Shown one piece after another: positions 1-8,112 of a stretch of DNA of 21,813 bases. The first letter of the stretch is position 1; each line of letters begins with the position of its first letter. This DNA comes from JAHDCC01 sp964551835 (GTDB taxonomy: Bacteria; Actinomycetota; Acidimicrobiia; Acidimicrobiales; SZUA-35): assembly GCA_964551835.1 (NCBI GenBank), contig CAZKEM010000055.1, positions 1 to 21,813 on the forward strand. Reading direction: 5' to 3'. Below the pieces are notes generated by a model. It had not been told where the DNA came from, made no database searches, and worked only from the letters and a program-made list of their open reading frames with translations. The translations under genes and the position numbers were made by a program.

Positions 1-506
1 ACCCCAGACCGACGGGTATCGGCTAGGCGTTCCGCCATGCGATGAGCCACATGGATTGGAAGAGGCATCAGCTCTTCGGTTTCGGTACATGCGTAACCGA
101 ACATCATGCCTTGGTCGCCCGCACCCTGTTTGTCGTATGTATCATTCAGGGAACCGGTCGAACGAAGTTCTTCTGACTCATCCACGCCTTGGGCGATATC
201 GGCCGACTGTTCATCGATCGAAACCATCACTCCACAGGTGTTGCCGTCGAACCCATAGTCTTCGTTGTCATAACCAATTTTGTTGATGGTTCCGCGAACC
301 ACCGACGGTATGTCAACGTAGGCACTGGTCGAAATCTCTCCGGCCACAAAGGCGAGACCGGTGGTAACCATTGTCTCGCAGGCTACTCGACTCGTTGGGT
401 CTTGGTCTAACAACGCATCCAGGATCGAGTCTGAGATCTGGTCCGCCATTTTGTCGGGGTGACCCTCAGTCACCGATCCTGAGGTGAACGTGAAACTATT
501 ACTCAA
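1..506 (-). CDS. metK: S-adenosylmethionine synthetase, N-terminal part (cut by window edge)
   Basis: Makes S-adenosylmethionine from methionine and ATP in the cytosol. About 168 codons are present; the rest lies beyond the left edge. Reading the minus strand from 506 gives the family N-terminus, with the ATP/Met-binding TEGHPDK motif near residues 13-19, then DQISDSILDALL and GAGDQGMMFGYA, all diagnostic for MetK. The start is inferred to be TTG at 506-504: the family motif begins about eight codons in, no ATG or GTG fits in frame, and AAAGGA lies 6 nt upstream. That TTG overlaps the coaBC stop by 4 nt (TTGA), so translation is probably coupled to coaBC. It is the last visible gene of the rpoZ-coaBC-metK segment. 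Identity is very secure; the start is well supported by the ribosome binding site. Confidence 0.96.
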   Translation of the reverse strand, partial: MSNSFTFTSGSVTEGHPDKMADQISDSILDALLDQDPTSRVACETMVTTGLAFVAGEISTSAYVDIPSVVRGTINKIGYDNEDYGFDGNTCGVMVSIDEQSADIAQGVDESEELRSTGSLNDTYDKQGAGDQGMMFGYACTETEELMPLPIHVAHRMAERLADTRRSG

Positions 507-1729
507 CGGGGTTCCTTTGCATTTGACGTCCGGTATGCGATAGCAACATCGAGGACCGCCGAAGCGACCTCGTGCTTCGAGGTTAGCCCAACTCTATGAC
601 GAGTTCCGTCAGATTCAATGATTGAGACAGCGTTAGTGTCGTGGTCGAATCCAACACCAGCATCGGTCACATCGTTGGCCACGATAAGATCCGCTCCCTT
701 ATCCTTAAGTTTCTTGGTTGCGTTAGCATCGACGTTCTGAGTCTCAGCGGCAAACCCTACGATCACTTGACCTGGTCTTTTAGTTCGGGCAAGGCCGGCC
801 AAAATATCTTCGTTCGCAATGAGAGTCAACGTCGGCGTGCCGTCGGCTTTCTTTATCTTCTGGGCCTCAGGTTCGGCAACACGGAAGTCCGCCACGGCTG
901 CAGCCATCACGATCACGTCAGCCGAGTCTCGGTGTCCGGCAACTGCGTCGGCCATTTCAGCGGCGGTATCGACTTCTATCCGTTTTTCGACTCCGGTCGC
1001 CGGCAAACGAGAGGCCGTAATCAAAACAACGTTCGCACCGCGACTAGCCGCGACTTCGGCGATGGCATGACCTTGTCGACCCGAAGACCTGTTGGAGATG
1101 TAGCGAACCGGGTCGATTGGCTCACGAGTACCGCCGGCGGTTACTACCACAGTCTGTTCGGAATAGTCACGTCTGGCCGCTGAGCGTTCATTGGTTAGTT
1201 GCTTAATGGCCGCTCCCACGATCTCATCGACCTCGGCCAGGCGACCAGGCCCTTCGTCACCACCAGCCAGCAGGCCAGTGCCAGGGCCGACTATCGTGAC
1301 CCCGCGGTTCCGTAGCACGGCAATGTTTTCTTGAACGGCAGCGTTGTTCCACATTTCGGTATGCATGGCCGGGCAAACGATGATCGGAGCCTCAGTAGCG
1401 AGTAATGTTGCTAACAACAGATCCCCAGAACGACCTATTCGAAGATCAGCGATACAGCGAGCCGTTGCCGGACACACCAGAATCAGGTCTGCGGTCTGGC
1501 CCAACTTCGTGTGAGGAATCACATCGGAGTCGTTCCATAAGCTGGTCTTGGCCCGCTCAGAACCGAGTGCATTAAAGGTTGTGGGGCCAACCATCTTGGT
1601 AGCCGCGTCTGTTAAAACGGGTGAAACATGCGCTCCCTCATCGACCAAGCGACGACACACTTCGATAGCCTTGTAGGCCGCGATCCCGCCTGAGACCCCT
1701 AGAACGACCCGCCGGTTTTGCAACTTCAC
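503..1729 (-). CDS. coaBC: Bifunctional phosphopantothenoylcysteine decarboxylase / phosphopantothenate-cysteine ligase
   Basis: Carries out two consecutive coenzyme A steps: ligation of 4'-phosphopantothenate with cysteine, then FMN-dependent decarboxylation to 4'-phosphopantetheine. The 408 residues show the CoaC flavoprotein domain first (about 1-180): GVSGGIAAYK, the catalytic His near residue 73 (IPHTKL) and PAMHTEMW at 120-127. The CoaB ligase domain follows (about 190-400): TAGGTREPIDPVRYISNRSSG, split here as TAGGTREPIDPVRY then ISNRSSG, and the KIKK lysines near 291-294. The motif has His where E. coli Dfp has Asn (PxMNxxMW), and the E. coli lid-loop Cys is Gly (LAGGDEGPGRL). From memory, mycobacterial CoaBC shares both, so this is a lineage form rather than damage. 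Start is GTG at 1729, 11 nt after rpoZ, with only a weak ribosome binding site. Confidence 0.97.
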   Translation of the reverse strand: MKLQNRRVVLGVSGGIAAYKAIEVCRRLVDEGAHVSPVLTDAATKMVGPTTFNALGSERAKTSLWNDSDVIPHTKLGQTADLILVCPATARCIADLRIGRSGDLLLATLLATEAPIIVCPAMHTEMWNNAAVQENIAVLRNRGVTIVGPGTGLLAGGDEGPGRLAEVDEIVGAAIKQLTNERSAARRDYSEQTVVVTAGGTREPIDPVRYISNRSSGRQGHAIAEVAASRGANVVLITASRLPATGVEKRIEVDTAAEMADAVAGHRDSADVIVMAAAVADFRVAEPEAQKIKKADGTPTLTLIANEDILAGLARTKRPGQVIVGFAAETQNVDANATKKLKDKGADLIVANDVTDAGVGFDHDTNAVSIIESDGTRHRVGLTSKHEVASAVLDVAIAYRTSNAKEPR

Positions 1730-1740
1730 GGGTCTGCTAA

Positions 1741-1992
1741 CTATTTGGCGGAGTCGGACTTGATCGGGACAATCTTGTCGGATGCAATTTCTTCAAACGC
1801 AATCGAGAGTGGTTTACTCGACAACGACGTCACCTGCGGCGGAACCATCGTTCCTACACCATCTCCGAGTTGTCCAAAGTATGCGTTGATTTGGCGAGCA
1901 CGAGTCGCCCCAAGGGTACATAGACCAAACTTTGAGCCCGCTCGTTCGAGTAGGCCCTCAACCTCTGGATGCATCATTGAATCGTGGTCCAT
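1741..1992 (-). CDS. rpoZ: RNA polymerase omega subunit
   Basis: The omega subunit helps beta-prime fold and assemble into RNA polymerase. The 83 residues contain the family signature: MMHPEVEGLLERAGSKFGL, then LGATRARQINAYF (the conserved A-x-R-A-R-Q-I core) and the C-terminal VPPQV...KPLSIAFEEIA that actinobacterial omegas carry. The length is normal for the group. Start is ATG at 1992, preceded by a strong ribosome binding site (GAAGGAG, about 5 nt away). It lies between gmk (82 nt upstream) and coaBC (11 nt downstream), the standard actinobacterial order. The upstream gap contains a perfect TATAAT, so rpoZ-coaBC-metK may have their own promoter besides read-through from the pyr operon. 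Confidence 0.95.
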   Translation of the reverse strand: MDHDSMMHPEVEGLLERAGSKFGLCTLGATRARQINAYFGQLGDGVGTMVPPQVTSLSSKPLSIAFEEIASDKIVPIKSDSAK

Positions 1993-2018
1993 AGTTCTCC
2001 TTCAAAGTTCCACCGCTG

Positions 2019-2024
2019 ATTATA
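2019..2024 (-). promoter_or_regulatory. Candidate -10 box of an internal promoter before rpoZ
   Basis: The minus strand reads CCTATAATCAG here, a perfect TATAAT. It would place the transcript start about 20 nt before the rpoZ ATG. No convincing -35 lies at the usual 16-18 nt spacing: the bases there read GAGGCT. A TTGACT exists further upstream, but 30 nt from the -10. The site lies in the only sizeable gap (82 nt) between gmk and rpoZ. It is suggestive because AT-rich hexamers are uncommon in this sequence, but unproven. Confidence 0.35.
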
Positions 2025-2074
2025 GGCCTCATCGCCTCCGGAGCCTCTGATGTTAGTCAAGTAATGTCGAACCG

Positions 2075-2677
2075 CTATTGCTGAGCTTGTTGCGATTGCT
2101 CGGCACGGACTCGTGAGGACCGGGTCGACCTCGCCTTGTTGATCAGCGAAGCCAACTCATCAACCGTCTCGGCAACCGTCTCGTTCACAACACGATGGGC
2201 ATTCAGTTCTTGCGCAATTGCGACTTCTTTGGCTGCGTTTTCAAGCCGTTCTTGAACCTTATTTTCAGGATCTCCCCGTCCTCGAAGACGAGCTTGTTGC
2301 TGTTCACGTGAAGGAGCCTCAAGGAGAATGAGCAGCGCGTCCGGAGTAGCGTCCAACACTTGCTGTGCCCCTTGCACCTCGATTTCCAGGAGAACATCGG
2401 AGCCGTCGGGCGGTTCGGGCAGTGGGGTTCCGTACAAGTTGCCGAGAAACTCGGCGTATTCAAAGAAACCGCCATTTTCGATTCGCTGTTCGAATTCGGT
2501 TCGGCTCACGAAAACGTATGCCTCTTCGTCTTCACCTGGACGCCGGTCTCTCGTAGTCCAAGAGCGGCTCAACCACAGTCTTGGGTCGTGTTCAATCAGC
2601 GCCGAGGCGACCGTGCCCTTTCCGACGCCTCCAGGCCCGGAAATCACAACCACCAGGGGCTCATTGGCTCGACTCAG
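2075..2677 (-). CDS. gmk: Guanylate kinase (probable CTG start)
   Basis: Phosphorylates GMP/dGMP to GDP/dGDP with ATP. The protein shows the P-loop GPGGVGKGT, the GMP-binding segment WTTRDRRPGEDEEAY, FFEYAEFLGNLYGTP and LLEIEVQGAQQV, all in family order, and is about 200 residues long. An ATG/GTG/TTG-only search starts it at GTG 2653, which leaves just four residues before SGPGG and has no ribosome binding site. Reading from CTG at 2677-2675 adds eight residues (MSRANEPL), giving the normal first strand. It is preceded by AGGAGA with a 6-nt spacer and overlaps the mihF stop as CTGA, like the other coupled starts here. I therefore favour CTG. Gene order mihF-gmk-rpoZ is typical of actinobacteria. 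Function is secure; the start is inferred. Confidence 0.93.
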   Translation of the reverse strand: MSRANEPLVVVISGPGGVGKGTVASALIEHDPRLWLSRSWTTRDRRPGEDEEAYVFVSRTEFEQRIENGGFFEYAEFLGNLYGTPLPEPPDGSDVLLEIEVQGAQQVLDATPDALLILLEAPSREQQQARLRGRGDPENKVQERLENAAKEVAIAQELNAHRVVNETVAETVDELASLINKARSTRSSRVRAEQSQQAQQ

Positions 2678-2988
2678 GACATGTCTCCTAGCAAAGCCTT
2701 GCGCTGTTGCGCCCCTAAACCGGAAAGTCGACGGGATTCAGCAATTCCAAACTCTTCCAATTTTCGTCGGGCGGTCACCTTACCGACGCCCGGAAGAGAT
2801 TCCAGTACAGCCAAAACCTTAATTTTGGCGACGATTACGTCCTCATCAGCTTTCTCAAGGAGCTCGGGTAGCGTGATCGTCCCCATTTTTAGTCGGTTCT
2901 TTATCTCGGATCGCACCCGTCTTGCCTCAGCGGCCTTTTTTAGCGCTGCGGCTCGTTGTTCGGGGGTTAGTGGTGGTGGCATCGGCAT
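2674..2988 (-). CDS. mihF: Actinobacterial integration host factor (mIHF)
   Basis: A small nucleoid-associated DNA-binding protein found only in actinobacteria, unrelated to IHF alpha/beta. It bends and compacts DNA and is essential in mycobacteria. The 104 residues show the family pattern: N-terminal PPLTPEQRAAALKKAAEAR, the linker VRSEIKNRLKMG, and the helix-two-turn-helix region ESLPGVGKVTARRKLEEFGI (residues 63-82) followed by SRRLSGLGAQQRKALL. Start is ATG at 2988, with AGG 8 nt upstream; a second in-frame ATG two codons later is possible. The gene follows pyrF by 30 nt, and its stop overlaps the inferred gmk start. It is the best taxonomic marker in the window. Confidence 0.95.
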   Translation of the reverse strand: MPMPPPLTPEQRAAALKKAAEARRVRSEIKNRLKMGTITLPELLEKADEDVIVAKIKVLAVLESLPGVGKVTARRKLEEFGIAESRRLSGLGAQQRKALLGDMS

Positions 2989-3018
2989 GGCTACAACCTA
3001 CTTTTACTGTAAGGCCAA

Positions 3019-3765
3019 CTACTCTGAAATATCAGCGAATAGCTCGGCGGCGGTGGTGGCTGGATCTTCAGCCAGGGTAACAGCACGTCCTACAACTAAC
3101 AGATCGGCTCCACCTTCTAGTGCAGTTAAAGGTGTCACCGCCCTCGGCTGATCATGACGTTCAGCCCCTTCAGAGCGGATCCCTGGGACGACCCGCAACG
3201 TTCGAGGAGCAAGTTCACGAATGCTCTTTAAGTCATCGGCCGCACAGACAATTCCGTCACAACCAGCTTCGACGGCGACCCGTAGGCGATTTGGCACAAT
3301 GTGGGCTGGAGCGTCAACGTCGCTGGTCAGGACGGTTATTCCAATGGCACTCGGACGCTCCAATTCAGCGTTCTGGGCTCCCGTGTATAGACCCTCGACG
3401 CCGGCACGCAACATCGCAGGCCCTCCATGAGCGTGAAAGGTTACGTAACTTGCCCCGAGCGCGCCACAGACAGTCGCAGCCTTGTTGACGGTCGTAGGAA
3501 TGTCGTGCAACTTAAGGTCGAGAAAAACCTCGAACCCATTGTCGATCAATGCACCTACGGCATCTGGACCGGCCGCCGAATATAGTTCGAGCCCAACTTT
3601 GGCCACTCCGAACCACGGGGACAGTTGGCGGGCGATTCTTAAGGCCTGGACCAGGTCATCAACGTCCAAGGCCAGCGCCATTTTGGCCCGAAGTTCCGGT
3701 GGTAGTCCATCGGCTACGCCAGCTTTTGTTTCCGGCGAAGTTTCTGTCTGGATTTTTTCTGACAT
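3019..3765 (-). CDS. pyrF: Orotidine 5'-phosphate decarboxylase
   Basis: Last step of UMP synthesis: decarboxylates OMP to UMP. The catalytic D-x-K-x-x-D tetrad is intact: FLDLKLHDIPTT at about 81-92 gives Asp83, Lys85 and Asp88, with Lys56 in VAKVGLE. A phosphate-binding VPGIR and GGADLLVVGRAVT lie near the C-terminus. This DLKLHDIPTT form is the short subfamily of Bacillus and E. coli, whereas mycobacterial and streptomycete PyrF are of a different, longer subfamily. The called start (ATG 3765) gives an N-terminal tail of about 25 residues with no family counterpart and a weak ribosome binding site. An internal ATG at residue 29 (MALALD) is possible. It sits 51 nt downstream of pyrD. Confidence 0.95.
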   Translation of the reverse strand: MSEKIQTETSPETKAGVADGLPPELRAKMALALDVDDLVQALRIARQLSPWFGVAKVGLELYSAAGPDAVGALIDNGFEVFLDLKLHDIPTTVNKAATVCGALGASYVTFHAHGGPAMLRAGVEGLYTGAQNAELERPSAIGITVLTSDVDAPAHIVPNRLRVAVEAGCDGIVCAADDLKSIRELAPRTLRVVPGIRSEGAERHDQPRAVTPLTALEGGADLLVVGRAVTLAEDPATTAAELFADISE

Positions 3766-3816
3766 CGTTAGGTGAAGCTCTTTCTACGCGAGATTGACTA
3801 TCTTAGATCGATCTGA

Positions 3817-4770
3817 TTACTTGTCCAGGTCAGCTGAACCAATTAGGTCCCTAAATCTTGGCAGGCTATTTGCGACACACCAGCGATCAAGCGCTTGAAG
3901 TATCTTTGCACAAATGCGTGGGTCAGCAAAATTGGCGGTCCCAACCTGAACAGCGTTGGCACCAACCATTGCATACTCAACGACATCCTCGGCAGAGGAG
4001 ATCCCACCGACGCCCAAGATCGGGAGTTCTGGAAGTTCACGGCGAACGTCAGCTACGGCCTTGACCGCCAACGGCTTAATAGCCGGACCGGACACGCCGC
4101 CGGCACCTCGACCGAGGTGAGGACGGCCGGTCGAGACATCGATGCTCAGTCCAAAGTACGTGTTGACCAGAGTCACGGCTTCAGCCCCGGCAAGGGCTGC
4201 CGCTTCGGCGATCGCCACCAGCTCCGGGCCGACGTTGGGGCTTAGCTTCGCCCATCTTGGCCGGTTGCAAGCCTCCGTCACAGTAAGAACCTCGCTGGTC
4301 AAGTTAACAGAATGAGCAAAAAGCTCGTTGCCTGACTCGGTGTTCGGGCAGGAAATGTTGACTTCGACTGCAATTACTTCGTCGGGAGCGTTTGCCAGAA
4401 GTTCGGCCGCCGCCGCGTAGTCCTCAACCGAACGGCCCCAAATAGAAGCGACCACCGCTGCGCCCGTATCTACCAACGGTGGAAGTTGTTCTTCTAACCA
4501 CCGCTGAACCCCGGGACCTTGAAGACCAACCGAGTTGATCATGCCGGAGGGGGTCTGATGAACCCGAAGCGGCTTATTGCCTTCCCATTCGTAGGCCGCC
4601 AGGGACTTGACGACAACAGCGCCAAGCTGAGACAAGTCCATAAAATCGGCCAGTTCGGAACCGTGACCAGCCGTACCAGCGGCAGTCAAAATCGGAGAGC
4701 GCAACTCGAGTGAACCGACCTTGGTCGACAAATCGGTCTTGGCCCGTTTTCGGGTTAGCTTCTGAATCAC
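3817..4770 (-). CDS. pyrD: Dihydroorotate dehydrogenase, class 1B-like catalytic subunit
   Basis: FMN enzyme that oxidises dihydroorotate to orotate. About 317 residues from a GTG at 4770, 4 nt after the carB stop. An open frame extends back to 4890 inside carB, but that upstream part is unlike any PyrD. Class 1 features: catalytic Cys141 in VNISCPNTESG (class 2 enzymes have Ser) and KLSPNV. The segment NTYFGLSIDVSTGRP with GGVSGPAIKPLA, then GVGGISSAEDVVEYAMVGA and AVQVGTANFADP, matches the NAD-linked 1B subgroup closely. Class 1B enzymes normally work with an iron-sulfur/FAD partner, PyrK, usually encoded next door. No pyrK occurs between carB and pyrF or elsewhere in this window. The function is clear; the electron acceptor is open. 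Confidence 0.93.
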   Translation of the reverse strand: MIQKLTRKRAKTDLSTKVGSLELRSPILTAAGTAGHGSELADFMDLSQLGAVVVKSLAAYEWEGNKPLRVHQTPSGMINSVGLQGPGVQRWLEEQLPPLVDTGAAVVASIWGRSVEDYAAAAELLANAPDEVIAVEVNISCPNTESGNELFAHSVNLTSEVLTVTEACNRPRWAKLSPNVGPELVAIAEAAALAGAEAVTLVNTYFGLSIDVSTGRPHLGRGAGGVSGPAIKPLAVKAVADVRRELPELPILGVGGISSAEDVVEYAMVGANAVQVGTANFADPRICAKILQALDRWCVANSLPRFRDLIGSADLDK

Positions 4771-4774
4771 ATCG

Positions 4775-7700
4775 TTACCGATCTTGCGACGTTGGATCCG
4801 CACCCTCGTGCACATGCTGCAACGACCTGACCTCGAACGGATACCGTCCGGACTCCAACAAACCAACGGCAGCCGCTTTTGCAGCCGCAACAGTTGTTAA
4901 GAGAGGAACGCCATGGGAGGCTGCAGCAGTCCTAATATACGCGCCATCAACCCTGGGACCTCCGCCCCTTGGCGTATTTACGACGAGCGTTACGTCTCCA
5001 CGTTCAATAAGGTCGAGGGCTGTTCTGTTTGGACCGCCTAGGCGGTCGATCACCTCGACAATTTCTAGGCCTGCGGCTTTGAAAGAGTCAGCGGTTCCCT
5101 GGGTTGCGTAGAACTGCAAACCCAGTTGGCTCATCATTTTAGCCGCCGCGACACCTTCATCTTTGTCCTTGTCGCCCAACGACCAGAACACTCCATCAGT
5201 GGCGCTGTTAGGCATCTTGTTCCCGGCGGCTAGCTGACTCTTAACGAACGCCACTCCAGCGCTCACATCGATTCCCATAACTTCGCCCGTCGACCGCATT
5301 TCTGGGCCTAACAGGGCATCGGTTTCTGGGAAGCGGTTGAATGGCATAACCGCTTCTTTGACGGCATAGTAGCCTTGAACAGGTTGAGCGGGGTATAGCC
5401 CTTCGCCTTCGAGTTCGGCGAGGGTTGCTCCCGCCATCACTCTGGCCGAAACTTTCGCCAGCGGACGTCCGGTTGCTTTCGAAACAAACGGTAGCGTACG
5501 TGACGCTCGAGGGTTTGCCTCGATCACGTAAACGTCGTTGTCTTTGACGGCGAACTGCACATTAATTGGCCCGACGACTCCCAGGCGATGAGCGAACCTT
5601 GCCGCGTAGTCGGACAAGGTTTCAATCGTCTCGTTGGACAGGTTCGGAGGCGGTAACACGCAGGCCGAATCGCCAGAATGAATGCCGGCTTCTTCGACGT
5701 GTTCCATAACCCCGCCGATTAACACATTGCCTTCGTTATCGCGGATTGCATCTACGTCGACTTCTACGGCTGCTTCCAAGAAGTGGTCGATTAGTACTGG
5801 CCGTTCAGATGAGAGTCCACCTTCACGACCAAGACTTCCGTCAAGCGAAAGCGCTTTCATCGCTCGCGCCAGATCGTCCGCATCATAGACAATTTCCATG
5901 GCGCGCCCGCCAAGAACGTAACTCGGACGGACCAATACCGGGTATCCAACACGTTCGGCGATTGCGGCCGCGTCGGAGACGTTTGTGGCGGTTCCTCCTG
6001 GGGGTTGAGGTATTTCCAGCTCTTCACAAAGCGAAGCCCACTGGTCACGGTCCTCGGCTTCGTCAATCGAGGCCGGCGGTGTTCCAAGAACAAGCTCAGG
6101 TGGAAGCTGGTTAGCGAGTTTGAGCGGCGTCTGTCCACCTAAGGAAACGATTATTCCGATTGGGTCTTCAGCGTCGATTACGTTCAGAACATCTTCGAGA
6201 GTGATGGGCTCAAAATAGAGACGGTCCGAGGTGTCGTAGTCGGTAGAAACCGTCTCTGGGTTACAGTTCACCATTACTGTTTCGTACCCAGCTTCTCGCA
6301 GTGCGAAACTAGCATGGACGCAGCAGTAATCGAACTCAATACCTTGACCAATCCGGTTCGGGCCCGAACCTAGAATCATGATTCGAGGTTTCTTACCTGG
6401 GATAACTTCGGTTGTGTCTTCATACGTCGAGTAGTGATATGGCGTTTCCGCTTCGAACTCTGCAGCACAGGTGTCGACTGTCTTAAAGGTGGCAACGACC
6501 CCGGAAGCGATCCGTGCCGCACGCACCGCTACCTCGTCAGAGTCCATTAGGTAGGCCAGCTGATTGTCGCTGAAACCCATTTGTTTCAGGCGCTTCCATT
6601 GTGGTCTGGTCAACGATTCAACAGTGAGACCAAGCGCAACCTGTTGTTCCAACCATAAACGCTCTTCGACGATCGATGAAATTTGGTCGACGTACCACGG
6701 GTCCATCTTGGTTATTTCGCACACTTGGTCGACCGAAAGGCCGCGTCGCAAGGCGACCTCAACCTGAAAGAGACGATCCGGAGTGGCGATCGCTATCTGG
6801 GCGTGGAGCTCAGCGTCGCCTAATTCGTCAAAGCGAACTTCAGCTTCCGAAGCATTTAGGCCTGATTGGCCTAGCTCTAGTGAGCGGCAAGCCTTTTGTA
6901 ACGATTCTGGGAACGTTCTGCCAATGGCCATCGCCTCTCCAACCGATTGCATCGAGGTCCCTAGGACACCCGATGTGCCAGGGAACTTTTCGAACGCCCA
7001 GCGGGGAATCTTGGTCACCACATAGTCAATCGCTGGCTCGAACGAAGCCGGCGTCTTTTCGGTGATGTCATTCGGGATCTCATCGAGCGTGTAGCCAACG
7101 GCGAGTTTCGCCGCGATCTTCGCTATTGGAAAGCCGGTCGCCTTCGACGCCAAAGCCGATGAACGGCTGACACGAGGGTTCATTTCGATGACGACGATGC
7201 GTCCATCTTCGGGGTTGACGGCAAACTGGACGTTTGAACCTCCGGTCTTTACACCAACTCGGCGCAAACAAGCAAACGAAGCGTCACGGAGTAACTGATA
7301 TTCAACGTCACTAAGCGTCTGGATTGGAGCGACTGTTATCGAGTCCCCGGTATGGACGCCCATAGGGTCGACGTTTTCGATCGAACAGATTATTACCTGG
7401 TTGTCTGCACCGTCGCGCATGACTTCTAATTCGTACTCTTTCCAACCTGCGATCGACTCTTCGATCAAAATTTCATTGATCGGACTCGCAGCGATACCGT
7501 TCGCTGCCGCATCAGCAAATTCCTCCGGAGTTGAAGCGATACCTGTTCCTCGTCCTCCGAGGATATAGGCCGGCCGAATCACGACAGGTAGACCGATATC
7601 GGTGACTATCTGGTTGGCTTCATCCATGTTGTGGGCGACGCCACTTCGCGGGACCTCCAAGCCGATTTCGATCATTGCGTCTTTGAACTTCTGACGGTCC

Positions 7701-8080
7701 TCGGCGGTATTGATCGCCTCGGCATCGGCGCCGATCAGTTCAACCCCAAGACGTTCCAATACTCCTGCGCCAGCCAATTCCATCGACAGGTTTAGCGCCG
7801 TTTGGCCTCCGAGAGTCGGAAGTAACGCCTCGGGTCTCTCCTTTTCGATGATCCGGGTCAGGATGTCAACATCGAGCGGTTCTATATAAGTTGCGTCGGC
7901 GAAATCAGGGTCGGTCATAATCGTCGCGGGGTTCGAGTTCGCTAACACAACTCGGTAGCCCTCTTCTCGAAGTGCTCGACAGGCTTGAGTGCCCGAGTAG
8001 TCAAACTCACAGGCCTGACCAATGATGATCGGGCCTGAACCGATAACCATAATCGTCGATATATCTGTTCGTTTTCCCAT
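4775..8080 (-). CDS. carB: Carbamoyl-phosphate synthase, large subunit
   Basis: Makes carbamoyl phosphate from bicarbonate, 2 ATP and ammonia channelled from CarA. Full length at 1101 residues. The two homologous ATP-grasp halves are both complete. The first begins GSGPIIIGQACEFDYSGTQA and has GGRGTGIA and VIEMNPRVSRSSALASKATG. The second begins GSGPNRIGQGIEFDYCCVHA and has GGRAMEIVY and VIEANPRASRTLPFVSKATG. The C-terminal MGS-like domain (about 950-1085) keeps the pattern of the E. coli allosteric pocket (FYATQGTADSF, VVNTPRGG), so UMP inhibition is likely. Start ATG 8080 lies 32 nt after carA; its GGAGAG is rather far upstream, so coupling to carA may matter. Its stop is 4 nt before pyrD. 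Confidence 0.98.
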   Translation of the reverse strand: MGKRTDISTIMVIGSGPIIIGQACEFDYSGTQACRALREEGYRVVLANSNPATIMTDPDFADATYIEPLDVDILTRIIEKERPEALLPTLGGQTALNLSMELAGAGVLERLGVELIGADAEAINTAEDRQKFKDAMIEIGLEVPRSGVAHNMDEANQIVTDIGLPVVIRPAYILGGRGTGIASTPEEFADAAANGIAASPINEILIEESIAGWKEYELEVMRDGADNQVIICSIENVDPMGVHTGDSITVAPIQTLSDVEYQLLRDASFACLRRVGVKTGGSNVQFAVNPEDGRIVVIEMNPRVSRSSALASKATGFPIAKIAAKLAVGYTLDEIPNDITEKTPASFEPAIDYVVTKIPRWAFEKFPGTSGVLGTSMQSVGEAMAIGRTFPESLQKACRSLELGQSGLNASEAEVRFDELGDAELHAQIAIATPDRLFQVEVALRRGLSVDQVCEITKMDPWYVDQISSIVEERLWLEQQVALGLTVESLTRPQWKRLKQMGFSDNQLAYLMDSDEVAVRAARIASGVVATFKTVDTCAAEFEAETPYHYSTYEDTTEVIPGKKPRIMILGSGPNRIGQGIEFDYCCVHASFALREAGYETVMVNCNPETVSTDYDTSDRLYFEPITLEDVLNVIDAEDPIGIIVSLGGQTPLKLANQLPPELVLGTPPASIDEAEDRDQWASLCEELEIPQPPGGTATNVSDAAAIAERVGYPVLVRPSYVLGGRAMEIVYDADDLARAMKALSLDGSLGREGGLSSERPVLIDHFLEAAVEVDVDAIRDNEGNVLIGGVMEHVEEAGIHSGDSACVLPPPNLSNETIETLSDYAARFAHRLGVVGPINVQFAVKDNDVYVIEANPRASRTLPFVSKATGRPLAKVSARVMAGATLAELEGEGLYPAQPVQGYYAVKEAVMPFNRFPETDALLGPEMRSTGEVMGIDVSAGVAFVKSQLAAGNKMPNSATDGVFWSLGDKDKDEGVAAAKMMSQLGLQFYATQGTADSFKAAGLEIVEVIDRLGGPNRTALDLIERGDVTLVVNTPRGGGPRVDGAYIRTAAASHGVPLLTTVAAAKAAAVGLLESGRYPFEVRSLQHVHEGADPTSQDR

Positions 8081-8112
8081 TTAGGTTGCGCTCTCCGCTA
8101 CGTTCTTATCCA

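Noticed and set aside
1349..1370. His replacing Asn in the CoaC PxMNxxMW motif and absence of the E. coli lid Cys
   Set aside because: As I recall, mycobacterial CoaBC proteins have the same PAMHTEMW and Gly, so this is the normal actinobacterial form and not a defect.
2360..3151. 263-codon open frame on the plus strand opposite gmk, mihF and pyrF, and many shorter plus-strand frames elsewhere
   Set aside because: They lie entirely opposite well-identified genes, have arginine/serine-rich translations typical of antisense shadows, and match no family I recognise.
3805..3814. 10-bp palindrome AGATCGATCT between pyrD and pyrF
   Set aside because: Short, no promoter or T tract around it; GATC-rich palindromes of this size occur by chance.
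4771..4890. Upstream extension of pyrD into carB
   Set aside because: The extra 40 residues overlap the carB end in another frame and have no PyrD similarity; GTG 4770 right after the carB stop fits better.
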